Assembly: GCA_039707465.1 (NCBI GenBank)
Contig: CM077643.1
Span: forward strand, 379,914,419-379,978,418
Direction of reading: 5' to 3'
Source of the DNA: Rhabdophis nuchalis
Lineage: Eukaryota; Chordata; Lepidosauria; Squamata; Natricidae
DNA length: 64,000 nt
In this document: piece by piece, positions 12,601 to 24,600 of the stretch
How positions within the stretch are numbered: position 1 is the first letter of the stretch
How the letters are laid out: the number at the start of each line of letters is the position of its first letter
Program-made: the position numbers and the translations under genes
Notes under the pieces: model-generated
The model's input: only the letters and a program-made list of their open reading frames with translations
Told to the model about the DNA's origin: nothing
The model's database searches: none

Positions 12601-14459
12601 TTATTTCTACCCTTAAATAATTGTATAACATAGGCATGTCAAACTCAAGGCCTGAGGGCCGGATCCGGCTCATGGTGTGCTTAGATCTGGCCTGCAGCGT
12701 TGCCCTGGAAACCTCAAAAGAACCGGCCCACGGTGCCTCTGTCAGCGAAAACGGGCTCCTGAACTCAGCTTTTGGCTGCCATGACCTCCTGCAAGCCTCT
12801 GCCAGCTAAAACAGAGATTGGGAGGGCCACATGCTCCCAAGCCACCCAAGCTATCTACCTCCTGAGCTCTGTTTTTGCTGACAGAGGGCTTGGGCCACCA
12901 CAGAGCTCTTCCAACACGAGTGATGAGCTGGCCATGCCCACCCCAGCCACGCCCACCCTGGCCCACCGGGGTCAAACACAACCCTGATGCAGCCCTCAAT
13001 GAAATCAAGTTTGACACGCCTGGTATAATACATATGCTTTGCCCAGCAGAATTCAGCGATAGGTTCCTTCTCTCACTTACGCTTTAGCTGCACGGCGCTT
13101 TGGTCGTCCACCAGGCACGGTCTCAAGAGAATCAAGGTTCTCGTTGCTAGACAGAGACTTCTGCTGGCAATGGGACTCCGATGACTGATTGTCCAGTCCT
13201 TGAGCTAGCCTCAGTAACAGGAGCTCTTGTTTGGACTTGCGTCCTCGCTTCTTTGGCACTTTAACAGGAAGAGAGGAGCCATTCTCAGATGGCCCGGGGC
13301 CTTCGCTTGGTCCCTTGGGAATGGAATCTTTGCGGACAGAGACTTTCTTTCGGGGTTTCCGTCCACGGGAATGCTTCTTTATGGCTGGGATAGCTGATGG
13401 AACCTCTTTCGAAAGAGTGGGAACTGGAAATGGGGAAGGACATGGTTCATCTGATTGGAAAGAAAGAAAGAAAGGATTGTCTTAGATGTCCTCCTATGCT
13501 GAAGATACAATGGGCCAGCTTGAAACACAACTTAATTGTTATTATCTTCTATTTCTTAAGCGGGAAGACCAACTGCAAAATTCTGCAACTGCTTCCAGAT
13601 CATCCTGCACCCCGACACACTCCTTGGCTATATTCCATACTTCAAACTTTTTGCCCCTGCAGACAATCTCCAAATCACCTTAAGAACCTGGTGAACTCAC
13701 TTCTACAGACCCTTTCTTTCATTCTAATGGCCCAAAACACTTTTGAAGACACTGGAAGATATCCAAGCTTTCTTGATTCTTTGCAGACTAGATATCTATT
13801 TAGATTTCTTCTAGCTCTGAGATATGTACACCATTGAAGAATGAGATGTGGCACATTCATTTCCGTTGAGTGAAATGGAAATCAAGGCTGTAATGTCCTC
13901 AATGTCATTGGTTGGTGCTATGGCTTGCCCGTTCCCCATCAACCCTTACTTTATATCTAATGAGGTTTCCAATACCAAGAAGAGGTTCCTTTATTGATGC
14001 AGAAAGAAAACAGAAAGGAAAAAAAATATGATGTTCTATTTTGCATTTACCTAAAATAAAGTCATATTACACTTGCCAAGACAATGCAGCCAAAAATGCA
14101 TCTGAAAACATACCAAGCATTTCCACGTGACTGATCTCTCCTTCTTCTCCCCTCAGCTGCTTAGGAAGCAGTTCTTCTTCCACGCCTTCTAGATGTCTTT
14201 TTTTGCAGCAAGAGCTTTGCTGCTCTGGCCACTCTTCTTGAAGACAGGTTTCCACGCCAGGGGAAACTCCTGGGTCTGTGTTGCTTAAACCTATATCTGC
14301 TGAAGTCAATCCTTCCACTACTGTATTATTCTGCCCATCCCAGTGAGGTTTTCTCAAGCAAGATGCTGTGCACAGAGTCTGACTGATACTTCCATCCTGT
14401 TGGTCTATGGCTTCCCTCACTATTCCCATGTCACAGCTTGGTGTGAGACAAGGTTCCAT
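625..14459 (-). CDS. GTF3C2: General transcription factor 3C subunit 2 (TFIIIC110), partial: C-terminal exons lie off the left edge
   Basis: This gene encodes a WD-repeat subunit of nuclear TFIIIC, which binds the B box of tRNA-type promoters and recruits TFIIIB and RNA polymerase III. Coding exons in transcript order: 14459-14114, 13450-13081, 10478-10199, 10006-9912, 8666-8589, 7972-7874, 7525-7298, 6817-6706, 6068-5958, 3109-2980, 2876-2732, 2455-2294, 937-850 and 753-625. Together they make 791 codons in one open frame. The N-terminal part is basic, with AT-hook-like stretches ([23 protein letters not shown]), followed by [15 protein letters not shown] and an acidic run. The WD region includes [34 protein letters not shown] and [12 protein letters not shown], close to the human protein as I remember it. 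I chose the ATG at 14459 (MEPC, compare human MDTC) because this exon (acceptor at 14517) fits a noncoding first exon near 18 kb. An additional upstream coding exon cannot be excluded. The last visible exon ends in SDRRF, and the rest of the protein should lie beyond position 1. Confidence 0.93.
3191..3330. mobile_element. 140-bp palindromic hAT-type element in GTF3C2 intron
   Basis: Two 70-base arms (CAGAGGTTCCCAAACTTGGC... to GCCAGCATAG, then the reverse) differ at one position and meet at 3260/3261. The flanks CTCTAAAT and CTCTAAAG are an 8-bp target duplication with one change. Confidence 0.85.
4390..4520 (-). mobile_element. hAT-type element end in GTF3C2 intron
   Basis: The reverse complement starts CCAGTGATGGCGAACCTATG and continues with GCACGCG-type steps, an element I recall as common in squamate genomes. 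The other end is unclear. Confidence 0.55.
5328..5500 (-). mobile_element. L2-like LINE 3' end in GTF3C2 intron, minus strand
   Basis: A TTTATTTATTTA tract is followed by CCGCACCCTCTCCCCAAAGG and CGGGGCGGTGCACAGGAAAT, the reverse of the L2-like 3' UTR. Confidence 0.7.
10879..12549 (+). mobile_element. L2-like LINE with a 488-codon reverse transcriptase frame, in GTF3C2 intron
   Basis: The frame at 10890-12356 runs from upstream of the RT domain to the C terminus: [32 protein letters not shown] (catalytic YADD), [28 protein letters not shown] and [11 protein letters not shown]. This is typical of the L2 branch of the CR1/L2 group. The 5' part with the endonuclease is missing. Motif B reads [11 protein letters not shown] where the family has GVPQGSPLSPLLF, so about four residues are absent. 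The 3' end is GCGCCGCCCTGGGTCCTTTT, then a TTTAATAAAATAAATAA tail. It is antisense to GTF3C2. Confidence 0.9.
12632..13019. mobile_element. hAT-type non-autonomous element in GTF3C2 intron
   Basis: The ends TAGGCATGTCAAACTCAAG and CAAGTTTGACACGCCTG are inverted. The flanks GTATAACA and GTATAATA form a near 8-bp duplication. A smaller relative is at about 8172-8290. Confidence 0.65.
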
Positions 14460-14754
14460 GAAGACACCACAACTCCTCAGACAGGTGCCACTCTTTTCAT
14501 CTTGCACATCGCTTGGCCTGCAAAAATAGGATGAAAAAAAGCAAAAAAACAAAACAAAAAACAAACAAGGGAAATCCTTGTTACTCACGTGAACATTAAA
14601 AAAAAATTTGCAGCACCCTCAAAACCAGTATCAAAAATAGCTAAAAATAGAATAGAATCTCATCTGAAACTTAATAAACATCTCAATTAGTAAGATCATC
14701 ATAAGGCAAAATAATATACAAGTTGACAACAATTCAATTCATGTAAAAAAAAAA

Positions 14755-14910
14755 GCCCTGCTGCTGTGGCCTAGAGGTGGAACTCTCGCTTCACAATCAG
14801 AAGGTTGTCAGTTTGATCCTAGGTAGAGGCAGATGTAGGGTCTCCTGCTTGGGCAGGGGGTTGGACTAGATCACCTGCAAGGTCCCTTCCAATTGTTAAT
14901 CTGTTAGTAT
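14755..14910 (+). mobile_element. tRNA-derived SINE with CR1-like tail
   Basis: The A-box-like GTGGCCTAGAGGTGGAACTC and B-box-like GGTTGTCAGTTTGATCC are followed by GGGGTTGGACTAGATCACC and AGGTCCCTTCCAAT, the same 3' text as CR1. It lies just upstream of the GTF3C2 start exon. Confidence 0.75.
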
Positions 14911-17046
14911 ATTTTGGCAAATAGATACAAGGACAAAAGAAATGGAAGCAGCCTGACTTTCAAATCCTACGATAGAAATTGAGACAGCCATACAGTAGAG
15001 GCAAATTGTGGTTCCAATAACAAATAGTGCTTTATTATTTTAAAATACCATAAATATAGTTATGGTGATGAGTTCATAAAGATTTATGTTTATTATACAA
15101 TGTGTCAGAATGTGGGATTTTAGAAAATAGGATTAAATTCAGTACTATTGTTCTGGCTAAAAACAGCATAGCATATTTTGTAGCTATATTATTTATGCAA
15201 TTATATACTTTTAACAGACTTAAAAGTCAATAATTACAGAATTATATTGGTTAAAGCCAATAATGTAATGAAAACAGCACACTTCTAAACCATTGATTTA
15301 AATGAGAGAAGTTCAGTGTAATCAAGTAAAAGTAAATAAAACGGTCAATTATTCATTTTAAAACACACAGAAAATGGATCAGTTACATTTTTTTTCCTGT
15401 AAGGAGTTGGACAAAGATTAAACTGTCACTAAAAGGATTTACTGCATGTATTCAAGAAAAAAGCAACACTTGGTTGGCATCATATCTGCAAAACCTACAT
15501 CATTTTTTCCCTTCCACATCCAGGTTGCTGTACAGCCTTAATAGCTACAATTAAACAATAATTAATAGAAGATGGAGGGACTAAAATATTGGATAGTTAA
15601 TTGACTGAAAATAATAGAATAAAATGGACAAATGCGATGTTCTTCACCAATGAACAGAATACAAGTATAGAACAATGGGTTGCCCAGCATACTCCTGAAA
15701 AGTACTTTTAATTGTAGATGACCAAAAACTACCAATGAATCCCCAATGTAGCATGGAGGCAAAAGTACACTTTTGACTGGATCAACAGAAATAGATTTCC
15801 CAAATTCAGTGTCTAATAGTTCCACAATACTCTCCATTTACAAAACTTCAAATTACTTGTGGGCATTATACTTTAAAAACATATAGGCTAACTCAAATCA
15901 GAAAAGGGAAAAAGAAAAGTCGGGAAGAAAGCCTGGGGAATTACTGTAGCTACTTTGACCATGAAAAACAGGAGAGGGAATATAATACTGCTTTTCTACA
16001 AATGTGGCATAGAAGGTGATGATTATTTCTTTTATATTATCCCAGAAAGCAAGACATAGAATAACAGAGTTAAGTTATAAGAAGGCAGATTCTCATTGAT
16101 TTTTTGGTGTGTGTGTGTGTGTAAGAGTGCCTAACAATAGAAGTAGGTTAACAGTGCTTTGTTTAGTTGAATCTGCTAAAGCATAAACTGACTAGCCTTT
16201 ATCAAAGGTGCTTTAATTTGGATTCTTGTGCTAAGCAAGAGGCTGGAGTTGATTATTTAAATCAATCCTTGCAAATCAATGAAAACCAGGGTGCTGGAAG
16301 AGAAATACTGTTCATCAAATGCAGGTATATGGTATCATATGTCCATACTGAAAGACTGCGCTACTTGTCAAATGCTTTTAAAGCAAACTTCAAATGTTGC
16401 TTTCTACAGCTTGAAATAATTGTGAATCTATCTCCTTATAAGAACTGTAGAGGTATCTTAAAGATGTCCATACTTTCAGGGGCTCTTTATCAGATTTACT
16501 TGGTCTTCTCTTTAATTACTCTAAAGCTATGGAATGCATCTCTGTAGGAATCATACTTAGTGTCAGTTTCTGTTTTCCGGTAAACGGCTAAGATTTTTGA
16601 GCAGGTTTTTCAATGAGTACTGCTAATAATTTCAATAGTTTTGATTGATACATTGTTATAAATTGTTAACCGCTTGAATAACGTGAGTTAAAAAAATGAG
16701 CTGAAATAAGTGTAATATTATTAATTATATTATCAGAGTCTTTGCATACTCCAGGACAAAACAATCCAGCAATAATGAAATATTATATATATATATATAT
16801 ATATCATTCAAAATATGTAATTCTCTTCATAATTCAGTTACGAACTGCATAGGCCAACTGCAATTGACCTGACTGGCCATCCTGAGGGCAGCAGTTAAGA
16901 GTCTACTTCTGGGAAGCAAAGAGTAGTGAAGTTGGGAAGAGCGTATGTTATTGATCGAACAGGGTTTTTTTTTTTTAATTTTATACATTTTAAAATAGAC
17001 ACTGTGGATGTTTTATCTATTCTGTATATCATGTAAAAATTCAAGA

Positions 17047-17192
17047 GTCATACTAGGTGGCTCAGTGGCTAAGATGCTGAACTTGTTGATCAGAAAGGTG
17101 AGAGTTCGAATCCCTAGTATAGGTCTCCTGCGTGAGCAGGGGGTTGGACTACATGACCTCCAAGGTCCCTTCCAACTCCTTTACTGTTTACT
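17047..17192 (+). mobile_element. tRNA-derived SINE with CR1-like tail
   Basis: GGTGGCTCAGTGGCTAAGAT is a good A box and GAGAGTTCGAATCCC a good B box. The tail GGGGTTGGACTACATGACC is CR1-like. The head differs from the copy at 14755, so the two may be separate subfamilies. Confidence 0.75.
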
Positions 17193-17729
17193 GTCGACTG
17201 TAGTAAGACAGAAATATAGTAAACAAAATGACGTGCCCGGCTTTTGTTAATTGTGTGAGGTTATCCTATTGCTGAATGCCGCTGCTAAAAATCCATGCTT
17301 TTGCCGTTAAAAAGAGGCAGCTGCTTTTTCCAAAAATAATTAAAACCATTTGATTTATTTTCATTCGGCTTGAAAAAATCTATATGTAAAGCCACGTTTC
17401 AACAGTATTCTAAAAACGGCTGAACATTCTTACAATTCTGCTATTTTCAAAATCTCTGGGCCATTGGCTTAATTCCCCGGTGGCTTCTGGCTTTTGCAAT
17501 GCTTTAATCATCTGTTTTATAAGAGGACCTTTCAATCAGGATAATTTGCAAGGCTATAAAGTGAATAAAACGGAGGAAGAGCTGCCATCCGCTTGTAGTA
17601 GAGGAGGGGAAAGAACGAATTTAAATCATCAAAGGGCGGAGAAGCGTCCATTGCACAGCCGGGACTCGACCCAGATCTTTCCTCCACCCAAAAGAGGATA
17701 TTCTTTTTTCTCCAGAGGCGGAAATTGAG

Positions 17730-18190
17730 TTTTTGCACTAAGAGGCGGGGAGCGGGGTGGGGGCTCCAGGGGAAGTGTGTCGTCTGGATTGTCTTTGTTC
17801 CCTTGTTTCACGCCCTGACGGCGGTTTCACGCCCTGACGGCGGTGACCACAAGGGACCGCATCGTTGGGCAGCCACCCCTCCCCGCCGTGACGAGCGAAA
17901 GGCTCCTCGAAGGAGGCCTGCCAGATGCAGGCGGGCTCAGCCTCACCTTGTTCTCCCCGCATGGAAACCGGTGTCTGGCCGGAGCAGCAAAGATGGCGGA
18001 CGCTACAAGGATAATAGCGATGGCCCGAAGCTCTGGCGTCACTTCCGGTGTCTGGTCTGTCCCTCAGCCGGTGACGAAACCACTCAGGCTCCGCCCCCTG
18101 CCTGAACTCTAGAATCAAGAGGGAAAAATGTGCGCCGCGATGTACTCTGGGAAATGCCGCTGTCGGAGTATTGGACGGCGCTAGGGCCCA
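17730..18190 (-). promoter_or_regulatory. CpG-rich promoter and probable noncoding exon 1 of GTF3C2
   Basis: This is a GC- and CpG-rich stretch in AT-rich surroundings. On the minus strand an ETS-type CCGGAAGTGAC lies at 18048-18038, and a good donor (AACAAG then GTGAGG) ends a possible noncoding exon at 17947. Its partner acceptor would be the exon starting at 14517. A ZNF143-like site (minus strand TTCCCAGAGTACATCGCG) lies at 18137-18154. An AAGATGGCGG box of YY1 type at 17990-17999 points along the plus strand, so a divergent transcript is possible. The assignment to GTF3C2 is inferred from position. Confidence 0.6.
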
Positions 18191-18447
18191 GAAGAGGTTA
18201 CAGTACAGTAGTCATTCATGGGAGGTTGCGGTCTCCTCTTAGTGATGGGTGTCATTTCGCCAAGATTGGCTGTTGGCAGATGCTGCTTTGTTTTGCTCTC
18301 CGCCTCTTCTCCTGTTGGCTTTGGTTTTCCAAGCATCAGGATTTTCTTCAGAGTTCCTGCTTCTCCTTATCTGTCCCAAAGGTCTAAGTTTCAGCTTCCT
18401 TATCAGTACAGGGGGAAACCTCGATTGGCAACGGTTCATTTAGAATA

Positions 18448-18692
18448 ATAGATGGAAACTGACCAAGGAGAGATTCAACCTAGAAATAAGGAGGAACTTT
18501 CTGATGGTGAGATCAACCAATGGAACAGAAGAAGTTGCCTTCGGAAGTTGTGGGGGCTTCATCACTCGAGACTTTGAAGAAGAGATTGGACTGCCATTTG
18601 TCAGAAATGGTGTGGGGTCTCCTGCTTGAGTGGGAGGGGGTTGGACTCGATGACATATGAGGTCCCTTGCAACTCTGTTAATCTTTCAATCT
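18448..18692 (+). mobile_element. CR1 LINE 3' fragment
   Basis: It includes AGAAATAAGGAGGAACTTTC, CAATGGAACAGAAGAAGTTG and GTTGGACTCGATGACATATG, parallel to the 3' part of the copy at 39310. It lies directly upstream of the GTF3C2 promoter. Confidence 0.8.
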
Positions 18693-20073
18693 GTTGATTT
18701 ATATGACCGCTTTTCACACCTACCACCGTTGCAGCATCCCCATAGTCACGTTATCAAAATTCAAATGCTTGGCTGCTGGGTCATATTTATGAAGAGTGTC
18801 CTGGGGTCATGTTATCAGCTTTTGCAATGTTCTGAACAATGAAAATCAATAGGAAATCCAGATTCACTTAACCATGTTACTAATTTAAATACAATGATTC
18901 ACAACAAAAGTTGTAAAATGGGGCAAACTCAATAAATGTTTCACTTAGCAACATAAATTTAGGGCTCAATTGTGGTTGTAACTCGAGGACTACACTAGAT
19001 TTGGAAAAAAAACCAATTGCCAGTATGAATTGCTAATGAATGAGTGTCTAAATATTTTGTCTCAATTTTTTGAAAACCTGGATGAAGCAAATTATCTTGA
19101 CAAAAATGTCTGATCACTCCCTTAGATTTAAATCTGAGGATTTAAACCAGTGTGTTTCAATCTTAGCTAGTTTAACATGTTTAAAGATGTTTAAGATGGC
19201 TTAAACTAAGATCTAATAGGTAACAATCTAGGGATACCAAATTTTAGCAGTGCTAAAATAATAAAAGGCTAATGAAGAACACAATAAAAAAGAACTGTTG
19301 TCATATAACAATGGGTGCAAGTGTAATTAAAATTACTGTGTAAATAGGGAGAAAATATCCAAGAAAACAAATTGAGCAGGACTAAAAAATGTGTAAAAAG
19401 CTCAAAGAAAAAGAGGGTGCTTTAATAAAATTTCTAAAATTGGGAGACAAATCATAGGGGATACCAGAATATGCTTTTCTAGACAGGCCAAACTATCTGG
19501 AACCTACAGTGGTGTGAACTCTTAGAATTCCCCAGCCAGAATTCCAGAAGATGAAGTCCACACATCTTAAAAGTTTCCAAGTTTGAAATGAAAAACACTG
19601 GACTAAACATACTGCATCCCGCTTACTCCCCCCCCCCCCCCACACACACAATTAGAATTCTCAACTTCAGGGTCCTAGAGAATTTGTGAGTGTTGAGTAC
19701 AAGGGATGTTACATGGTATCTTTGGGTCTAAATTACCTTAAAAACCTCTTTTAATTACATCTGCTCATCTTATGTCAGATGAGGATTATCCCTACCAATT
19801 CCCTTGGAAGATATTAGAATGGTGAACATTCTGGAACGTTTTGTGACACCTCTGACTCAGATATTTATCTCTTCCCCCACCCATCTCCATACACTTCACC
19901 TTTTGGAAAACACAAAGGATGTATTTTTGTAGAATGTAATTTTTTCAATTAGCGTCAGTTTTTAAACTGCTTTCTTCTGTTGTATGCAGCTTTTGATTTC
20001 TAATGGTATACCTAGAGAGTAATGAATGTGGTGGATACAAGTTGTGCAATAAATAATATTTAGAAGTCAGAAT

Positions 20074-20350
20074 CAGTGGTGGGATTCAATTTTTTTTATT
20101 ACCAGGTCTGTGGACATGGCATGGCTTTGTGGGTGTGGCAGGGGAAGGAGATTATAAAATCTGCATTCCCTCCCACCAGGTGAAGGTTAGTGGAAAAACC
20201 CCTTAGTGGAAAAACCCCATTCCCTCCCAATCAGCTGGGACTCAGGAAGCAGAGAATAGATCAGGGTGCGGCCAGTCAGAGGTGGTATTTAACTACTCAA
20301 ACTTTCTGCTACCGGTTCTCCAGAACTGGTCAGAATCTGCTGAATATCAC
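20074..20350 (+). mobile_element. CAGTGGTGGGATTC-type repeat, copy 1
   Basis: It shares the end CAGTGGTGGGATTCAATTTT, the GGGTGTGGCAGGGGAAGGA core and CCGGTTCTCCAGAACTGGTC with the copy at 23864. It is likely a hAT-derived non-autonomous family, judged from the short copy with target duplication at 37811. Confidence 0.65.
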
Positions 20351-20370
20351 CTCTGGTCAAAATGCTAGGC

Positions 20371-20505
20371 CAGGGGTCTGCAAAGTCGGCTCTTTTAAGA
20401 CTGGTGGACTTCAACTCCCAGAATTCCCCAGCCAGCTATGCTGGCTGGGGAACTCTGAGAGTTGAAGTCCACCAGTCTTAAAAGAGCCGACTTTGCAGAC
20501 CCCTG
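20371..20505. mobile_element. 135-bp palindromic hAT-type element
   Basis: The arms begin CAGGGGTCTGCAAAGTCGGC and end in its reverse complement. The flanking octamer TGCTAGGC is identical on both sides (20363-20370 and 20506-20513). Confidence 0.9.
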
Positions 20506-21601
20506 TGCTAGGCCATGTTAGGCTGGTTATTCATAATTGTTGGGCATTTTCATGAATGACCAAACTCTTTCTGCACAATTATTGCTCCACCTGAAAGGAT
20601 ATCCAAGTGTCATTTCCCCCACATTAGGGAGGGGGGGGGGCAATAAATAGAAATAAATAAATCAAACTCCTTGATACCTTGCTCTAAAGCTGCTTTTACC
20701 CTTCAAATACCAACAGCAATATTTTAGGAATTCTGGAAACTTTAATCTCCAGATATCTATTAAAAAAAGTCTAAGAAATATTTTAAATATGATTCACAGG
20801 TACCTCTAGGGTGGCTAGAAAAAGACACCAAGTAACATCTTGTGTATAATAGGGACTAGTAATTTACCTAAGAGGGGGAGAATCAGAGGTATATTATGCA
20901 GGCAGGTTATAGTTGCTATGAGATCAGTTGCCAATTGTCCTCAAATTGGTTTGGTTTGCACGTTGCATTAAGTCATTGATTTTAAACTTAGTTTGCTAAT
21001 TAAGTTGGCTTGCTCATAGATGTTAAAATATAAAATCACCTTAACTAATTTTACTAATTATATTCACACGTTTTAAGCTGAAACCAAACAAGTAATATTT
21101 TGGCTTAGTACCATGTAGGAACCCACTGACATCAACTCAGCTATTTCAGAACTGCTTCATGTAAGAAAACACAAATCAGTGCAAGGGGACTTTGGACATA
21201 TCTATACATTTGCAAGAAATGTATAGAAAATATTTCACAATGTCTTAGTTGCTAGAAAAAAAGATTCTGGGCTCAGGTCTACTTGAACATATAACACACT
21301 CAAGGATAAAGAAAGATAATGTATCTAATGATTACTACTAGAATATATTCTAGATTGGACCTCTAGGTCTAAGCTGAATGTTGGAATAAATAGAAAGGCA
21401 TTGATAAATTCTATAATATGACTCCATTTCTAGCAGCAACAGATTGATAACAAAGATCCCCCAAATAAATAAACAGGTGAACATAATTTACTTAAGTCCT
21501 GGACAAGGATTCAGTTGATTCTCCCAGAGTTGGGAATCCTGTTTCAAAAGTTTACACAATGACATATATATAAACAGAAGCATGGAACAGAGACACACAG
21601 G

Positions 21602-21607
21602 TTTATT
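21602..21607 (-). terminator. Poly(A) signal of EIF2B4
   Basis: TTTATT on the plus strand reads AATAAA on the minus strand, only 13 bases after the EIF2B4 stop codon. This implies a very short 3' UTR. Confidence 0.6.
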
Positions 21608-21620
21608 CACTCTTCCAACA

Positions 21621-24600
21621 TTACTGCTCTATATTCTTGACACGCAGAACAACAGGAACAGAAGTGCAAGGGATCATCCCCAACTCTGTAATGACCAGAT
21701 CCACCAATTCTTGAGGGGTCACATCATAGACTAAATTGAGAAGGCGCAATGATTTGCTTTCCTGCCAGTTGGATAATGGACGGCTCTTTCCTTTTGACCC
21801 AATCAGGTCATCTGGATCATCTGCAAATATAAGAATAGGGACCAGTTAGAAAAGCATTGGTTCTTTCTCAAAGCAGCATGGGCCAAGATTTCTCCCTTAT
21901 GTTGGACAAGTCCTGAAGCTGTTGTTTCCTGTACTTTCCTTCTGCACATTCTGATACTTACTTTGCTTACAGCGTTTGTGCTTTTGTAACTTCTTGCACT
22001 GAGAAGCAGTGAATGCAATTTCAGCATTCCAATATCTGTCAAGTTTCCTCTACATATTTCAAAGCTCAAGTACTAATCATGGGCTATTCACTCCCCTAAG
22101 CCAATCTAGCTCATAAAGTTGATCTGAGATAAGCATCTGCTTCAATTCTCAGTGGTCTTGAAGAAGTAAAGTGACATGAAACAAAATAGAAAATGGTAGC
22201 CTGACTTTTCTAGGCAAGCTTTTCCCATTAAAGGAACGATTTCTGGTTCTCTTACTTGTATTAGTCCAAATGTTGAGATCAACAAAAGACTACCAACTAC
22301 CTCCAGGAATCTATATGAAAAATGGCTAACATTCCACAAAATAGTCAAATCTGCCCTTTCCAGATAACTCAATATTTTAAAATTAAGAATGGCAAATCTT
22401 TATTTTTGACATTTGCAACATTGTGCAATAAAGTCTGTTGTCTAAAAAGATACCTGAGGCTTCATATCAGACATACCAAGTTCATTGGAGACAAAGGAGT
22501 CGGTCTGAACCCGATCGCAGAACTTGTAGGTCTCACAGCAGACTAGTACAGGCACATTATAGGCCTTGGAAAGCAGTGCAATTTGTGAGGTTCCCATACG
22601 TGACATCACTGACCCATTGGCTAATAGTGCATGAGCTCCTAACAGCACTTTGGATACCTGCCAAGAGAGAGTGAGAGCTTTTCACTTATTTTATAACCAT
22701 CTGTAGCCTTTATTTACTAAAAAAGATCCTCATAATTCTTAGAACTGAACTTAGAACTTAGAATAACTTTACCGTCACTTTGAATGTACACTAATTGGCA
22801 TACATTAAAATGAAATTTCACTGCATCTAGCTCTCAAAGGGTCTCTACCTCCAATATAAATTACATAAGCATGACAAAATAAATAAATACAAAATTATGC
22901 ATATACCCACATATATTATATGATACAGAGAAACAGCACAGTCTAGTTCTGGTGTAGACATGTACATAGCGAGCAAAACGAATCTTGCGAGTCTACCAGA
23001 CAGATGGCATAGGGAACAAAGCTGTTACAGAATCTGATAGTCCTGTTAGAAATACATTGAAACCTCCTCCCAGAGGGGAGCAACAGAAACAGTCCGTGAA
23101 GTGGGTGGGTGTGGTCTCTAACAATGCAGTTTGTTAAAACGCTCTCTGTAAAAAATGGCCAGGACAGAAGGAGAAAGGTATGCTCTTCTCGTCTGATGCA
23201 GAAAATGCATCACTATCCTCAATGATTAAGAACTCCCAGGGAACCCCCAGTTTAGTTAAGACACATGTTGGTAACATGGAAACTGGAGAAAAGGATGATG
23301 AGTGGGGCAGCATATAAAATTAAAAAATAATATTATTTAAATAATAATAATAATCCGAACCTGCTGGTCTGATGAGTCTCTTTTCAGACTCCAGATTCTG
23401 ACTCTACCCCACAGAATTGCCCTTTCCGTTCTTCTACCAACATTCCTCTACCCACATCACATTTCAAAGCTCCTACCTCAGGTAACACGTAGGAGATGGC
23501 ATTGATCAGCACGTAGCTGCAGCGGACTCCCTGTTTCACCAAGCGGCACAGTGTCTCCCGGCCTTCTAACCGTGGCTGACTGTCCACTACCACCACTCGG
23601 AAGGCACGATGATTGGCATGAGCCTCACAGAGTATGCGGCTCACCAAGGATGAGCTACCAAGCAAACATGAGCAGAGATAAACAGATGAGGAACTTCACC
23701 CAGACAACATTTCACTTGGCCAACTTTTGGAAACCCAGGATGCCTTTGCTCTCAGCCTTGGACATCTTTGCCTCATCATCTCTTACTTTAGCTCAAATAT
23801 AAGATGATATTACCCCTTTAGGTTGATCAAATCAAGAAAGTTGAAACTGCTTTTGTTCAGACCAGTGGTGGGATTCAATTTTTTTTACTACTGGTTCTGT
23901 GGACGTGGCTTGGTGGGCGTGGCAGGGGAAGGATACCGTAAAATCTGCATTCCTCCCCACCCCAGGGGAAGGTTACTGCAAAATCCCCATTCCCTCCGAT
24001 CAGCTGGGACTCGGGAGACAAAGAATAGATGGGGGCGGGCCCAGTCAGAGGTGGTATTTACCAGTTCTGCGAACTACTCAAAATTTCCGCTACCGGTTCT
24101 CCAGAACTGGTCAGAACCTGCTGAATACCAGTTCTGATTCAGACTAGCTATAATAATATAATTTTCCAAATCTGATTGTGGTGTACCTCCCCCCCCCCCC
24201 TCCGTTTTGTGAGTTAGGCAGACGTCTACTTGAACTACTTCTGAATGTTATTTAATTTTGGACTTAAAAAATGCTTTAGCTTCTTTTGCCATGTAATAAT
24301 TCCTGCATATCTTCACCAGTCATTTTATGCTTTACAGATAAAGTTTTCTGAACTCTCCTGATTGCTGTCAGCACAGCATAAGATCTAGGTAAAGTTATGA
24401 ATTCCACCCAAGCTTTCCAGGAGGCAAACTATCATCTTCTGGCATTGACGCCCAAAAAATCACCCATTTTTTGCACAACAATACTAGTGCTTTGTCTTGC
24501 AAGCCTGCCAGACCCCTTTCTCTCTTCATTCCCACCAGCATTTCGCATCCAGGAGAGCAGCTTAGGCTCTGAAAAGCATCATTCAGATAATTTAATAAAA

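Larger units (their letters stand above)
18700..21600. other. Intergenic stretch without a supported gene
   Basis: This stretch is AT-rich. It contains decayed pieces of hAT-type elements (about 19510-19605), a C/CA homopolymer tract near 19628, one CAGTGGTGGGATTC-type repeat (20074-20350) and one palindromic hAT element (20371-20505). No open frame here shows splice sites or a recognisable domain. Confidence 0.6.

Noticed and set aside
16167..16547. Plus-strand frame of 126 codons
   Set aside because: AT-rich, no domain, no CpG promoter and no splice support. Part of it resembles a decayed repeat.
14755..17192. Functional tRNA genes suggested by A and B boxes
   Set aside because: The heads lack a full cloverleaf and run straight into CR1-like tails, so they are SINEs.
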